Assembly (NCBI GenBank): GCA_043228905.1
Contig: JBHGNT010000015.1
Location: 18,042,001 to 18,106,000 of the forward strand
Origin: Azolla caroliniana
Taxonomy: Eukaryota; Polypodiophyta
DNA: 64,000 bases
Direction: 5' to 3'
Below are positions 25,760-35,933 of this stretch, one piece after another. Both the position numbers and the translations under genes were made by a program. The first letter of the stretch is position 1, and every line of letters starts with the position of its first letter. The notes below the pieces were generated by a model. That model was not told the origin of the DNA, made no database searches, and saw only the letters and a list, made by a program, of their open reading frames with translations.

Positions 25760-26556
25760 ACTCGGATGGTTCACGATATCCGATCCGATTCGGAACAAAG
25801 GTTCTCAACGAAAGGCAACGCGGATATGCACAAGTCAAAAGAGAATTATGGGGAGTCGTGTCGGCAATCAAATCGGATCGAGATTATTTGATCGGAGCCG
25901 AAGTAGTGATAAAAACGGATTGTCTTCCGATACTCGGGATGATGCGGTGTTGCACGATACCAGATGTGGCTATGCTAAGGTGGATTGCATATGTTAAGTC
26001 ACATAATCCGGAGGTATGACACATCTCCGGAAAAGACAACGCGGTAGCGGATATGCTATCAAGGGTGCGGTTCGGAGATGACATAACCGAATCCGATAAT
26101 GAAGAAGTTTCCGAATACTACTTTGCTTTGGAGCACATATGCCGGGTGAATGTAATCCGAGAATTCCAGGAAGAAGAATACGAGGGAGAAAGCTTGCTGA
26201 TTGGGAAAGTGCTACAAGAAATCAAGGAATCATCAGACAATAAAGAGAAGAGAGCCGAGATCCGAAGTAAGAAGCGACAAGTCCGAAAGTTCTTCTTGAA
26301 AAATGGATTAATATAGAGGGAGCCGAAAAGACTGGATGGCATACCACTTCGGGTAGTCGGGACGAAAGAGCAACGAAACCGGATAATGTCCGAATTTCAC
26401 GGATCCGATTGGGTTGGAGATTGAGGAACATGGGTAACTTTTGTGAAAAACAAACAAAAATATTGGTGGAAGAACATGTACAAAGATATAGCGGAGTTCA
26501 CGGAAAGCTGCGAGAAGTGTCAAATCTACTTTGGAGTTCGACACCAAGATGAGTTA
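25760..26556. repeat. Inverted repeat, right arm (inverted copy)
   Basis: 797 bp, reverse complement of the left arm. It replaces the C-terminal part of RT (connection or thumb): the RT frame runs in normal sense down to about 26557 (ending in KLEDVH) and then continues into antisense sequence. It retains the 34 nt lost from the left arm, so that deletion came after the duplication. Confidence 0.93.
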
Positions 26557-27660
26557 GGTGCACATCTTCTAACTTCCGAAGCACTTTCTCGCAATCACGA
26601 ATATGGTCAACTACGAACTTTCGGCATCCACGATCATCCATAGTTTCATCTTTTTCTTCTACCGCGCATCCTTTCATCGGAATGTCATCTAGGAACGACA
26701 TCGTTATCTCCGGAATGCAGTCTCGAAGCACCTTATTCATTGCATTCATCATATGTGCGACTGAGTTTGTCGCGCCTTGTGGTAGCATACACATCCAAAC
26801 TAATCCTATTGGTGTCCGCATGGTAGTGATGTCTCGGCTCTCCACGACTAGTTGGATTTGGTCATACCCCGAGTATAGGTCTCCGATGGAGTATATCGCA
26901 CGACCAGCAAAAGCTTCTGCAAATTCATAAACTATCGAACCGACTCCGGAGTTCCGGATCGTGACCTTGTTCACCGGTTGCAAGTCTTGGATAAATCGGA
27001 GTGACCCATTCTTCTTCGAAACCGTAAACCATCGATTTGAGTACGGAGCGTTTGATGGCTCTAGAATCCCCATTGCCACTTTCTCCTTGAGCAAGTCGAT
27101 GGCTTTCGGGATATGCGCCCGTGGCACCGGAATCGGCTTTAGGTTCCACGACACATGATCAATCGTGAAGATCACCATCGGCTCCACTATCTTCGGATCA
27201 ACGCATCCTATCTCCTTCGATGTGAATGCAAATGCTTTTCCATGTTGTTCCAACATCTCACGAAACCGTTCTTCTTCTTTTTGTAAGAGGAAACCACCTC
27301 CACCGATCCGAAGTTTTTCCCGGGTCTCATCCATGAAGGCATGTCCGATATCCATGGACTTCCGAAGTGTCGGATCTCCCGAGACTTCTTTCCTCTTTTG
27401 TTCGCTATCGGCGGGTAACGGTCCCACAACTGGTTTCACTTTCTTCTCCACGGTCTTGTATTTCGTATTACCATTGCTTCTTCTTTGCGGAGCGCATCCG
27501 GCCCCATTTTTGCAATGATCTCGTACATCTCGACCGATCCTACCGGGACTACCCAGTCTCCTTGGCTTTTATCCTCCACAAGCTCTTCAAGCCGTTGTAG
27601 CGTGCTCCCATAGAACACTTCTTCGACTACCCTGTAAACGTAAGTGTTTGCGGAAGCGTA
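26557..27660 (-). pseudogene. Gypsy reverse transcriptase (3' end lost, one frameshift)
   Basis: The linker VVEEVFYGSTLQRLEELVED...EEAMVIRNTRPWRRK is followed by a frameshift near 27440, then PVVGPLPADSEQ, PIPVPRAHIPKAIDLLKEKV (template/fingers), KKNGSLRFIQDLQPVN, YSIGDLYSGYDQIQL (first catalytic Asp), MLPQGATNSVAHMMNAM and SFLDDIP (the F-L-D-D version of the YXDD box). The polymerase catalytic aspartates are present. The thumb and connection are missing, replaced at 26556 by the inverted copy. The wording of these motifs resembles a gypsy group I associate with fungi and oomycetes more than the common angiosperm lineages; this is recollection, not a search. Confidence 0.88.
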
Positions 27661-28050
27661 AAATAGAGAACAACACATAGAGAGAGAGAGAGCGAGAGAG
27701 AGAGACAGAGAGAGAGCAGAACGTAATTTCAAAATTATATAAAGACTCAGTACACACACTGTGCTAAGTAGCACTATTTATACAAGTCCTCTTGGGACTG
27801 ACAGAAGTACCATGTACTTCAATGCTCACACGAGCATCTGACACTTACTACGAGACTATAGCTACCTAGTAGTCTATCCTATACTAGGCTTCCGATTGGA
27901 CTTTCGGTTGCAGATTGCACCCGGCCTCCACTGCTTGCCGGTTCGGTTGCTCACCGTCATACCGATCCGTTTCGCCGGATCCGTCTCGCTTACTGACTCC
28001 GGCTTATTCAGCCGATCCAGCTCCAGTTGAGCTTGCCGCTCAACATACCC
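27628..28050 (-). mobile_element. Nested solo LTR (copia-like) with 5-bp target duplication
   Basis: 413 bp (27633-28045). On the minus strand it starts TGTTGAGCGGCAAGCTCAAC and ends ACTTACGTTTACA, giving TG...CA termini. It is flanked by perfect TACCC duplications at 27628-27632 and 28046-28050. Removing it joins the gypsy frame ...KEDEEIVG to VVEEVFYG in phase, which proves it inserted into the gypsy coding region. The start resembles copia LTRs but it is not the same family as 17857-21754. It contains a (GA)n tract at 27681-27716. Confidence 0.92.
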
Positions 28051-28480
28051 CCACGATTTCTTCGTCTTCTTTTATTATTGATGCCGACCGCAACTTATCC
28101 TCTACTTTTCAGTATTCTTTCTTCTTTCCTCCGGTTACGACTGTTGTCGCATGGCGCGTGACACACGTGCCAAACGTCGAAATGTGCGTGTCACAAGCGC
28201 GGACAAGCATCGAGCCTCTATCCGCTAGTGGTTATGGATGATGGGCGGCTGAAGTGACGCACTAATGTGGTTAGAGTGAGAGAGAGAGAGAGAAACAAAA
28301 TTTGAGGAAGTTTTTAAGATAGATAGGTAGATAGATACACATCACCAATAAGATAACTAAGTATTCTTATTATTAATTTTCGATTTGATACATAGATTGT
28401 TTGATTCATCCATTGATTGATCCCCCCCCCCCATTACACAAACCTTACGAGGGTTTTTATAGGTTTATCTATCCTTCTAA

Positions 28481-28600
28481 CATGCACAAAACCATGGGCT
28501 TGAACCCATGGTTTTCGGGCACACGGTTTTCCTTGTGGCATGCACAAAACCATAGGCTAAAACCATGGTTTTGTGTACACGGTTTTGTATGTTTGTTTCC
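28481..28600. repeat. Two tandem palindromic units containing AACCATGG
   Basis: Unit 1 starts CATGCACAAAACCATGGGCT and contains the hairpin AAACCATGGG-CTTGAA-CCCATGGTTT. Unit 2, about 57 bp on, starts CATGCACAAAACCATAGGCT and contains a partly decayed version ending in CCATGGTTTTG. Both finish with CACGGTTTT. Confidence 0.75.
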
Positions 28601-28652
28601 TATTGAATACTAAATATGAGAAGGAAATATACAAAATCTAAAGCACTTAGTA

Positions 28653-28720
28653 GTAGCTTTAGTGGTAAGATAATTGCTTCCTATCTTAGAAGTGCAAGGT
28701 TCAAATCTTGCTTGCACCCT
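28653..28720 (+). other. tRNA-like (SINE-head-like) segment
   Basis: AGCTTTAGTGGTAAGATAAT (A-box-like) is followed about 40 bp later by GGTTCAAATC (B box), with a five-pair arm GCAAG/CTTGC around it, then TGCACCC. No cloverleaf acceptor stem can be formed, so a functional tRNA is unlikely. A tRNA-derived SINE or tRNA relic is the best reading. Confidence 0.5.
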
Positions 28721-28805
28721 TCTATATGCACTTGAATGTCATCAAGCCTTAGGATAATTTTCATATTTATAATCATGTGTATAATGTGTGTGGAGCCACA
28801 CTATT

Positions 28806-29592
28806 TCACAATTTCTCCCATCGGACATAGAACATCACGACACCGTGTACGGACCAATTCGTACTTGTTTTGCTCTGAGAGTTTTCTTCCTGTGTGGGGT
28901 CTCATGGCTTCTCGGACTATCACTTCCCCACTCCACAACAGTCTGCTCTAAAAATCCATTCTTGTTTGGGACAAGAGCTCTCTCTTGTTCCTTTCAGGAT
29001 TTGTTGGCACCGTTAGGAATTGGACGGATTTCCCTCCGTTTTGGCTCCGAATTCGCGCAAAAGCCGCACTGTTATCGAGCACCTTTGTCTCCATTCGTGA
29101 AATCGTGATAAAGGGTTGCCCGAGGATCACGGAGTGTGAGACCTCGTCTTGTACGAAGAAATTTTGGTTGATCTCGACATCTTCGATCTTCACCGTCACA
29201 TCCGGATAAGCCGCAAATAGATCTTCCGTTGCTTTAGTGGCCGCCCGGATATTCCATCCATGATTGGTGTTAATAGGCCACTTCCCCTTCTGGTAGAACT
29301 CCTTAGACATCAAATTGATCTCCGATCCGTGAGCAATCAATGCTAGCACGGGCTCTTTGATGTTGCCGATTCGGACCGGAGTCTCCGTAGTTGCACATGC
29401 CCAATGTGGCCTTGTGTAGTGGGAGTTCGGTATTTCGTCCTCCACTTCGGTGTCGTTCATTAAGATGGTATTTACATTCACCCTTGGGGCATTTTCCTCT
29501 GTACTTTATCTTTTTCTCTTCACGAGATCCACAAGAAGATCGTGGAACTCCTTCTTCGCTATTCTGAGTAATTCCCGAAGCGAAAATTCTAC
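28806..29592 (-). pseudogene. Gypsy aspartic protease region, catalytic Asp lost
   Basis: In order: VEFSLRELLRIAKKEFHDLL, a TAA, NVNTILMNDTEVEDEIPNSH, the retropepsin core ALIAHGSEINLMS, then FFVQDEVSHSVILGQPFI and a C-terminal stretch ending in a TAG after TRMDF. The retropepsin flap and second-core motifs are seen, but the active-site position reads A-H-G-S where D-H-G-S or D-S/T-G is expected, a single GAT-to-GCT type change. This and the stops make it inactive. Confidence 0.82.
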
Positions 29593-31005
29593 TCAGCTAT
29601 TGAGGATTCTCTCCTCAAACACATTTTTCAAGTTCATTTGTTGTTCTATGTCCGAGGTGAGCTTGAATGCTAGAATCACCTTTTCTTTTCCCTTCCCTCC
29701 GGAGTTCCAGCTTTCTGGTGCCTTCGATGGTCCGACCGCATCATCCGTGCACCGTCGTTTTTCATCTACATACACTTCATGCAATTGACATAACGCATGT
29801 ACACTATTCTTATCTACGGGGCACTCCCATCCCATAGCTTCCCAGATACATTCCGCGGCGCTTCGGATTTCATCATGGTCGGCTTTCTTCGAAATTTCTA
29901 ACACTTCCGGCCAAAAAGACGCCTTTGATGCAGATGACTCCCCCACACGTATTCCTGTGGTTGTCGCATAATTGTCTTTCGCCGCGATCTCCTCCTCTAG
30001 GACCTTCTTCTTGTCGCCTTTCCGGAAGTTCGGTCGGAGTGGCTTCCAAGAATCCATCGAATGAATCCGATTTCCCTCGTAGTAGATAAGATCCCGTCGT
30101 AATGCCTCCTTGTGCTCGTCACAATCTCTCCGATCATGTTCGGTGCTATTGCACCATATGCATCGACGATCCATGTACTTGGAACTTGTGGGAGGGTCTT
30201 CCGTCTTCTTCACCATCCCGATTTTCTGATTCTCCATCTCTTTCAGCAATTGCTCCACCGTGGTTGCGTCGATTCCCTTCTCAGTCATAATCTCCCGAGC
30301 CTGCGGTTGATGGTCTTCTGTTCTGGATCTCGGTTCCAAAATCGGTTCCAAAACCCTCTTTTCTTCGTTGGCAAGCCATTGCCCCCTCTTTGTGTATCGC
30401 GCGACGATATCCCGCATGCTTTCCCATGTTTCGGTGAGGCCACTCTCGGTAGTCGTGTCCTCTAGAAGCACTCCAAGATCTTTCCGGTCCCGGACGTCCA
30501 CGACTCCTAAGAACATGATAACTTTGTCCGGTGCGAGGATAGCTTGATCTCTCGCAGACAACCTCCCAAACCGACTTTCGAATGCCGAAAACACATCGAG
30601 GACCTTCATCCCCTTGTCTGGCGTTTCCACCCAATCCTCGAATCCTCTCCGCGTTGCCTTGGAGGAGTCCTCGATAGCGAACGTGGTCTTTAGCGCCTCT
30701 TCAAATGCTTCCCACATCGGATTTTGTTGTCATAGCCCGTGGATACTTGCTTGAAGCCCGTCGATAGCCACCTAGTTAAAGGATGTCACTTGTAGTCCTT
30801 CCGAAATCCCGCACCGTAGCATTTCCGCCTTGTAGTCTCGAAGATAGCGTGATACGTCCTTTTCATTGAATTGCCCGATCCGTTGCACGAGCCGCTCTAC
30901 TGCCGCCGCTATCTCCGACATTGCACGTTGTTCTTGAAGCATCCGCTCGAACATCATCATCATGTTGTTAGCCTCTGGTTGATTTTCCATCTCCTTGCCA
31001 CCCAT
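29593..31005 (-). pseudogene. Gypsy gag with zinc knuckle
   Basis: The start is ATG at 31005 (MGGKEMENQPEANN), just inside the 5' LTR. The frame is interrupted near 30771-30720 and resumes at 30717 (MWEAFEEALKTTFAIED...). Recognisable parts: a methionine-rich N-terminal coiled segment, a capsid-like helical region and a CX2CX4HX4C knuckle (CIWCNSTEHDRRDC), followed by a charged C-terminus that stops at 29593. Length and placement fit gypsy gag. Confidence 0.83.
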
Positions 31006-31009
31006 TTTC

Positions 31010-31028
31010 ACGTCGGGTTCACCAAATG
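31010..31028 (-). promoter_or_regulatory. Candidate primer-binding site of the gypsy element
   Basis: Immediately inside the 5' LTR, the minus strand reads TTTGGTGAACCCGACGTG. The position is right for a tRNA primer-binding site. I do not assign the tRNA; it is not the common initiator-methionine sequence. Confidence 0.4.
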
Positions 31029-31682
31029 TGTCGTGCCTTTCGGCGTTGGATCGTTTGCGTGAGTTGGGTGGGAACTGCTAGGGCTTAGGACTAGAAGAAA
31101 GAAGAATATGAGATAGTGTTAGTTAGGAAGAGATTGTAAGAAGAAGATATGAAACTCGTGAATCCCACGATTATAATGTATTAATGGGTAATTAGATTGT
31201 AAGAGAGAATTAGATGGTAAAATCGTGAATCCCACGAATATTTTGTATTAATCAATCCTTCTAAAAAAAATCAACAACCCTATACATCTTTCTCTCTTCC
31301 TTATATAGTGTTGGAAGAGTCTAAGTTTATCACATGCAAGCATCATGCTTTTCCTAACTTTAGTTTTCATGCACACAACATGTGCATGATTAGTTTTCTA
31401 TCCCATCTTTTCTTTTAACTCGAGTGTGTATGCATGAATAACTTTTTGTACCATGCATATCTAGAATATTTACATGGGATAAAGTTTAGTATAACTTTAC
31501 AATTTATAGCATGCTAGTATAGTGGTAAGGTTGGGGTTTATTTACATGGAGGTATAGGGTTCGAATCTTGCCCTATACACGTAATAAATGTATTTAATAT
31601 TTTATTTTTATTTTTTATACGTACTCTAAATCGGATATAGTGTTTTACATATTTCACATAGTGTGTGATTCACACTACAACA
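31029..31682 (-). repeat. Gypsy 5' LTR
   Basis: 654 bp, direct repeat of 23114-23767, differing mostly by transitions (about 5% by eye). It carries the same tRNA-like A/B boxes on the plus strand at about 31515-31580 (TATAGTGGTAAGG and GGTTCGAATC). Confidence 0.95.
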
Positions 31683-31684
31683 AC

Positions 31685-31686
<2 letters not shown>
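31683..31686. repeat. Gypsy target-site duplication, right copy (ACGT)
   Basis: Right-hand partner of ACGT at 23110-23113. It runs directly into a (GA)n tract (31687-31726) that lay next to the insertion site. Confidence 0.7.

Positions 31687-31726
<40 letters not shown>
31687..31726. repeat. (GA)n microsatellite
   Basis: About 20 GA units between the gypsy element and the RPN9 5' flank. Confidence 0.9.
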
Positions 31727-31729
<3 letters not shown>

Positions 31730-32472
31730 GTACATGACTGTTCTCTCCCTTCGACTCCTTTAACTTCCCTTCGTTGTGAGATCCTTTCGACTTTGGGTTT
31801 CCCTTGACACTGGGCTCTGTTTTACTCTAAGCTTTGTTTGTCTCTGTGCTCCAGTTGAGTATGAGGATCCTTCAAGTCCATGACCTATATCATCTATGCT
31901 TTCTTAACCCTAGTGACCTCCTTCGTTTGTTGTCCCGCTCGAGTAACATACGCATGCGCATCATCGCGACACCTTAACATTACTTGAGAGCTCCAGAGAA
32001 CCGTTCGAACTGTTGTCTCGACATCAGCTACCAAGCAAGACGAGAGAGTGTTTTGGTCATCGTGATTCGTCTTCTTCTTATGACTTATTTTATTTTATTT
32101 TTATTTTTTACAGTTTACGTTCGAAACGTAGCCAGCAAAGATGTGGAGGTGGTCAGTGGTCCTGGCATACATTCTCGGGCTTTTCATGGGTGCCCATCGG
32201 CCGGTGTGGCCGACCATTTCACAATTCCCATGTCTTCTTCTTCTCCTCCTTCAAAATTTTTGTCCTCCTTTACAAAAAAAAACAACTCCTTCCACTTCTT
32301 CTTCTTCTTCTTCACAAAACTCCCTTTTACGTCTTTTATTTCTTCACAAAACTCCTCCCCCCATTCACACGCTTCCTTTTCTCCTTTACTTCTTCTTCTT
32401 CCTCCGATCGATCGATCCATCGCTCCTCCTTCTCTCTGTCTGTCTGTCTGTCTCCCGCTTCTGCCTCTCGCC

Positions 32473-35400
32473 ATGGCCGCGCTCGAATACCTTCATACGC
32501 AGCGCGACGCCCAGCCCGATCTCGCGGAGTGGTACACCTCCCTCGAAGACCTCTACCAACGCAAGCTCTGGCATCAGCTCACCCTGAAGCTCGAACAGTT
32601 CGTGGCGCTCGCTGTTTTCCAGGTCAGCTTCTTTCTTTCTTTCTTTCTTCGTCTCTCTCTCTCTCTCTCTGCGTGAATGGTTTAGTTTCTTCACAGTCTC
32701 GTTGTCTAGAGAAATGAATGGAATATTTATTAGCGCTTCCTTATCTCCCAACTTTCTTCACAGCGAAGGAAACAAAACATCACATTTCTTTCTCAAACAA
32801 TCCCTATTATAGATAAATGAAAGAAACAAAACTATCAGTTTCTTCAAGAAACCAGTTACTTTCCATTTCTTCAAGAAATGCCAGTCCTTGGGAGTAATGA
32901 ATCGAATGCCAGTTACTTTCCATTTCGTCAAGAAAGAGGGAAAAGCTTGCGCCTGTAGTTGGAAACAAGGGGCATTCTCAGTCACATTCTATAATAAGAT
33001 TTGCAATGACCTATGCTGAATATCTACATGGACAGTCGTTTGTTTGTCACTTGAAAACTTGTGGAAATTTTTCTCTAATATTCATCAGAGAACACAGTTA
33101 ATAAAAACGTTCTCTGCTAGCAACAAGAGGCTTCTCTCTCTCTCTCTCTCTCTCTGTTTGCAACGATTTATGTGGAATGTATATGGATTTATTAATTTCC
33201 TCTCAAATCAACATCACTTTTTCTTTCCTCATTTGGTAATCTTTGCAAAGTATCCATGTTGAATGTATATCTGGATGTTAACTCATGCCCAAAACAACAT
33301 TGGCTTTGCTTTTTATCATCATAATCTTTGCGTAGTTTGAGTATGTGTTAGTGATTAGGAAAATTTGGTTGTTAACTCCCGCTCAAACCTACATCTGTTT
33401 TGTTTTCTGTGTCATTTACATAAGTGACATTTACATTTTTTGTCAGTTGTGCTTTCTGTTTTGATAATCTTTGCATGATCTATGTCGATACACATACACA
33501 TACATACATACGTACATACATACAATATACCCATTATCTGCTGCGGAAATTGGTGAAATGTGGCTGGGTGACAGTCTGCATGATCCTTTTGGAGCTCTTT
33601 TGGAGCATGCTGTAGTTCCAACATCTCTTTTACTCATACAGATGAAATCAACACTTGATTTCCTTTCGGAAATGCTATAGCTTGACATGTGAAGTAATAT
33701 TGCTTCAGAGAGACATTGTGCTGCATGTCATTATCATAAGCTTCCATTCTCTGGATTGAGTATATATATATATATATATATATACACGTACATAGATGCG
33801 CATCGACATTATATGCTCCCGAAACGTCCGGAATTATTCCTTGATTGGATTCAGCCTCTTTGGTATGATCTTTTTGAGAATCCGGTGGTTTACATGCTGT
33901 CTCATTAATTTTGTCAAGGGTTTCCATACTGTCATCCAGTATGTGATCTAATTGCAGCTGTCCAAACTAAATGTCCATTGACATCCGTGTACTTCAAGAC
34001 AGACTTCTAATCTATTATGTTTGTAACGACAGTTCTTTTGGGGTTCCCTTTACCTTATTTTCAGAGGTGACTGAGGTTGATAATGGATGAAGATTTATTG
34101 ATAAAGAACTATGATGTTTACAGTTATTGAAATATTTATATTTAAATTTCATGGTTTTTATGTTGCATCTAGCATATATCTCTATAGTTTAGGGGTTACA
34201 TATGTTATATGGTTTACATATTTAACAATGTAGATTGAGCAGCTTCATGTAGTAATCTCTTAAATCTGTCCATGTATGGCATGTGGCCGTTGTAACTACC
34301 CATCTGTCCAAATGTCAATCAAGCATGAAAATCTGCTTGAGGTTTCGACTATCTATTCTTGCAATTGCTTATCTAAAGTTTGGTGCTTAATAATAAACGG
34401 GAAGCAACCATTCTTATATTAAACTTCTCGCTTTGTATATTGAAGGACTGCTATGTTATTGTCTCTAATGTCTTTTCATATTTCAGGCAGGAGATGCCCT
34501 CATCCAGTTATATCACAAATTTATTTCAGACTTTGAGAGCAAGATCAATCATTTGAAGCTTGCACATTTTGCTGATACTGTTTCAAGGCAGTATTCTGAT
34601 GTTGAAGTCGCAATACGTTTTTTAGAGGAAGTGATTGCAAAACTTAATGCATCAAAGGAAAGGAGAATTGAGGAGCCAGTTTTATACCTAAACATGAGGA
34701 TAGCTGCTCTGAAACTTGAACAAGGGAATCAAAAAGAGTGCAAGAAACTACTTGAAGATGGGAAGTCCACACTAGACAACATGACAGATGTTGATCCTTC
34801 TGTACATGCAAATTTTCATTGGGTATCATCACAATATTTCAAGTCGCGACAAGAGTTTGCAGAGTTTTATAAAAGTGCTCTGCTGTTCTTAGCCTATACA
34901 TCTGTTGACACATTGTCAGAGCCTTTTAAGCTGGCAAGTTTCTGTCAAAAAATCTGTTTGATAGACTTTATTCTCTGCTATGCATTTTGCTTGACCTTCA
35001 TATAGTTGAATGCTGCAGGATTTGGCATTTGATCTATCTCTAGCAGCTTTATTGGGGGATAACATTTACAATTTTGGCGAGTTGCTAGCTCATCCAATCG
35101 TAAGTATCAAGTTATTTATTATTTGGTTATTTTGATACAAGGGCACAAATTGTATATATTCTTTTTTGCTGTAATCATATATTAACGGGGTTAAAATCTT
35201 TTATGCCTAATGATTAGCCATTTGTCTTAGATTAAAACTTTTAAAATTGAAGGAGTTTATTCTTGCACGTGTACACTTTTCCTATTTGACACAAACTGAT
35301 GTCAGTAGCCCCAATTTGTATACCTAGTATTCAATTATTGAATTGGAGTAAGATACATGATGCATTTATGCGCATACACTTTCTTTTTTGGGAAGCTCAG

Positions 35401-35885
35401 GGTGAGGTTTGTTCCTGTAGTATGTGTTTGTTCTAACAACTGTTCTGCTGCTATTAATAGCTTTTCTCACAGTAATACTATACTAATCACAAGTAAGAAA
35501 CATATTTTTCTTCATTATTCCATTCCTAGGGAGGATTTCTGAAAGGACTATTTGAATTTAGGCAACAGAATGATTTTTTTTATGAAGCAAGCTTAGAATA
35601 AAGAGGAGTATAAATGTAGGAAATTGATTATAAAAAGAAAGGTGTTTTTTTGTATGCCATAATGCAACACCTGTAATTATGTGACACACATTTCAAGAAA
35701 GAGTCTATGATAAAACTCCATTCAAATCTGGTGCATACAAGTCACTGCATTTAAAAAAAATTCTTTCTTACATGAATGAAGAAAGAAGAATTACTACGAA
35801 GCTTGAAGCAAAAATTATTACTATATATATTGGAGACTTGACTTATTTCATCTTATTTCATTAGTGCTCTCAGATTGGTATTTAT

Positions 35886-35933
<48 letters not shown>

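Larger units (their letters stand above)
28235..28805. mobile_element. Unclassified insertion in the gypsy linker
   Basis: Gypsy coding sequence can be followed to about 28230 on one side and from about 28806 (MGEIVK, near the stop) on the other. Between them lie (GA)n, a run of ten C (28423-28432), two palindromic units (28481-28600) and a tRNA-like segment (28653-28720). I could not find a target duplication, so the exact ends are approximate. Confidence 0.55.
23114..31682 (-). mobile_element. Ty3/gypsy LTR retrotransposon with nested insertions and an internal inverted duplication
   Basis: 8569 bp on the minus strand. Its LTRs (23114-23767 and 31029-31682) are both 654 bp, begin TGTTGTAGTG and end ACGACA, and are flanked by a 4-bp target duplication ACGT (23110-23113 and 31683-31686). 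The 3' LTR is preceded by a purine tract GGAGGGGGCGAG. Gene order is gag, protease, RT, RNase H, integrase, which is Ty3/gypsy order. Every domain carries stops, and RT is broken by an inverted copy of the downstream RNase H region. A solo LTR (27633-28045) and a second insertion containing a tRNA-like segment (roughly 28235-28805) interrupt the protease-RT linker. By eye the LTRs differ at about 5% of positions, so insertion is not very recent. Confidence 0.95.

Noticed and set aside
24870-26556. CRISPR array or integron-like structure
   Set aside because: It is a single long inverted duplication in a eukaryotic retrotransposon; no short regularly spaced repeats exist in the window.
28653-28720. 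Functional tRNA gene
   Set aside because: A and B boxes are present but no acceptor or anticodon stem forms; called tRNA-like only.
23114-31682. Fungal contamination as the source of the gypsy sequence
   Set aside because: The element has target duplications in the plant sequence and nested plant-type insertions, and the flanks continue into plant genes.
31984-32717. Long serine/phenylalanine-rich frames upstream of and overlapping RPN9 exon 1
   Set aside because: They read the pyrimidine-rich leader and the wrong frame of exon 1; the RPN9 frame is unambiguous.
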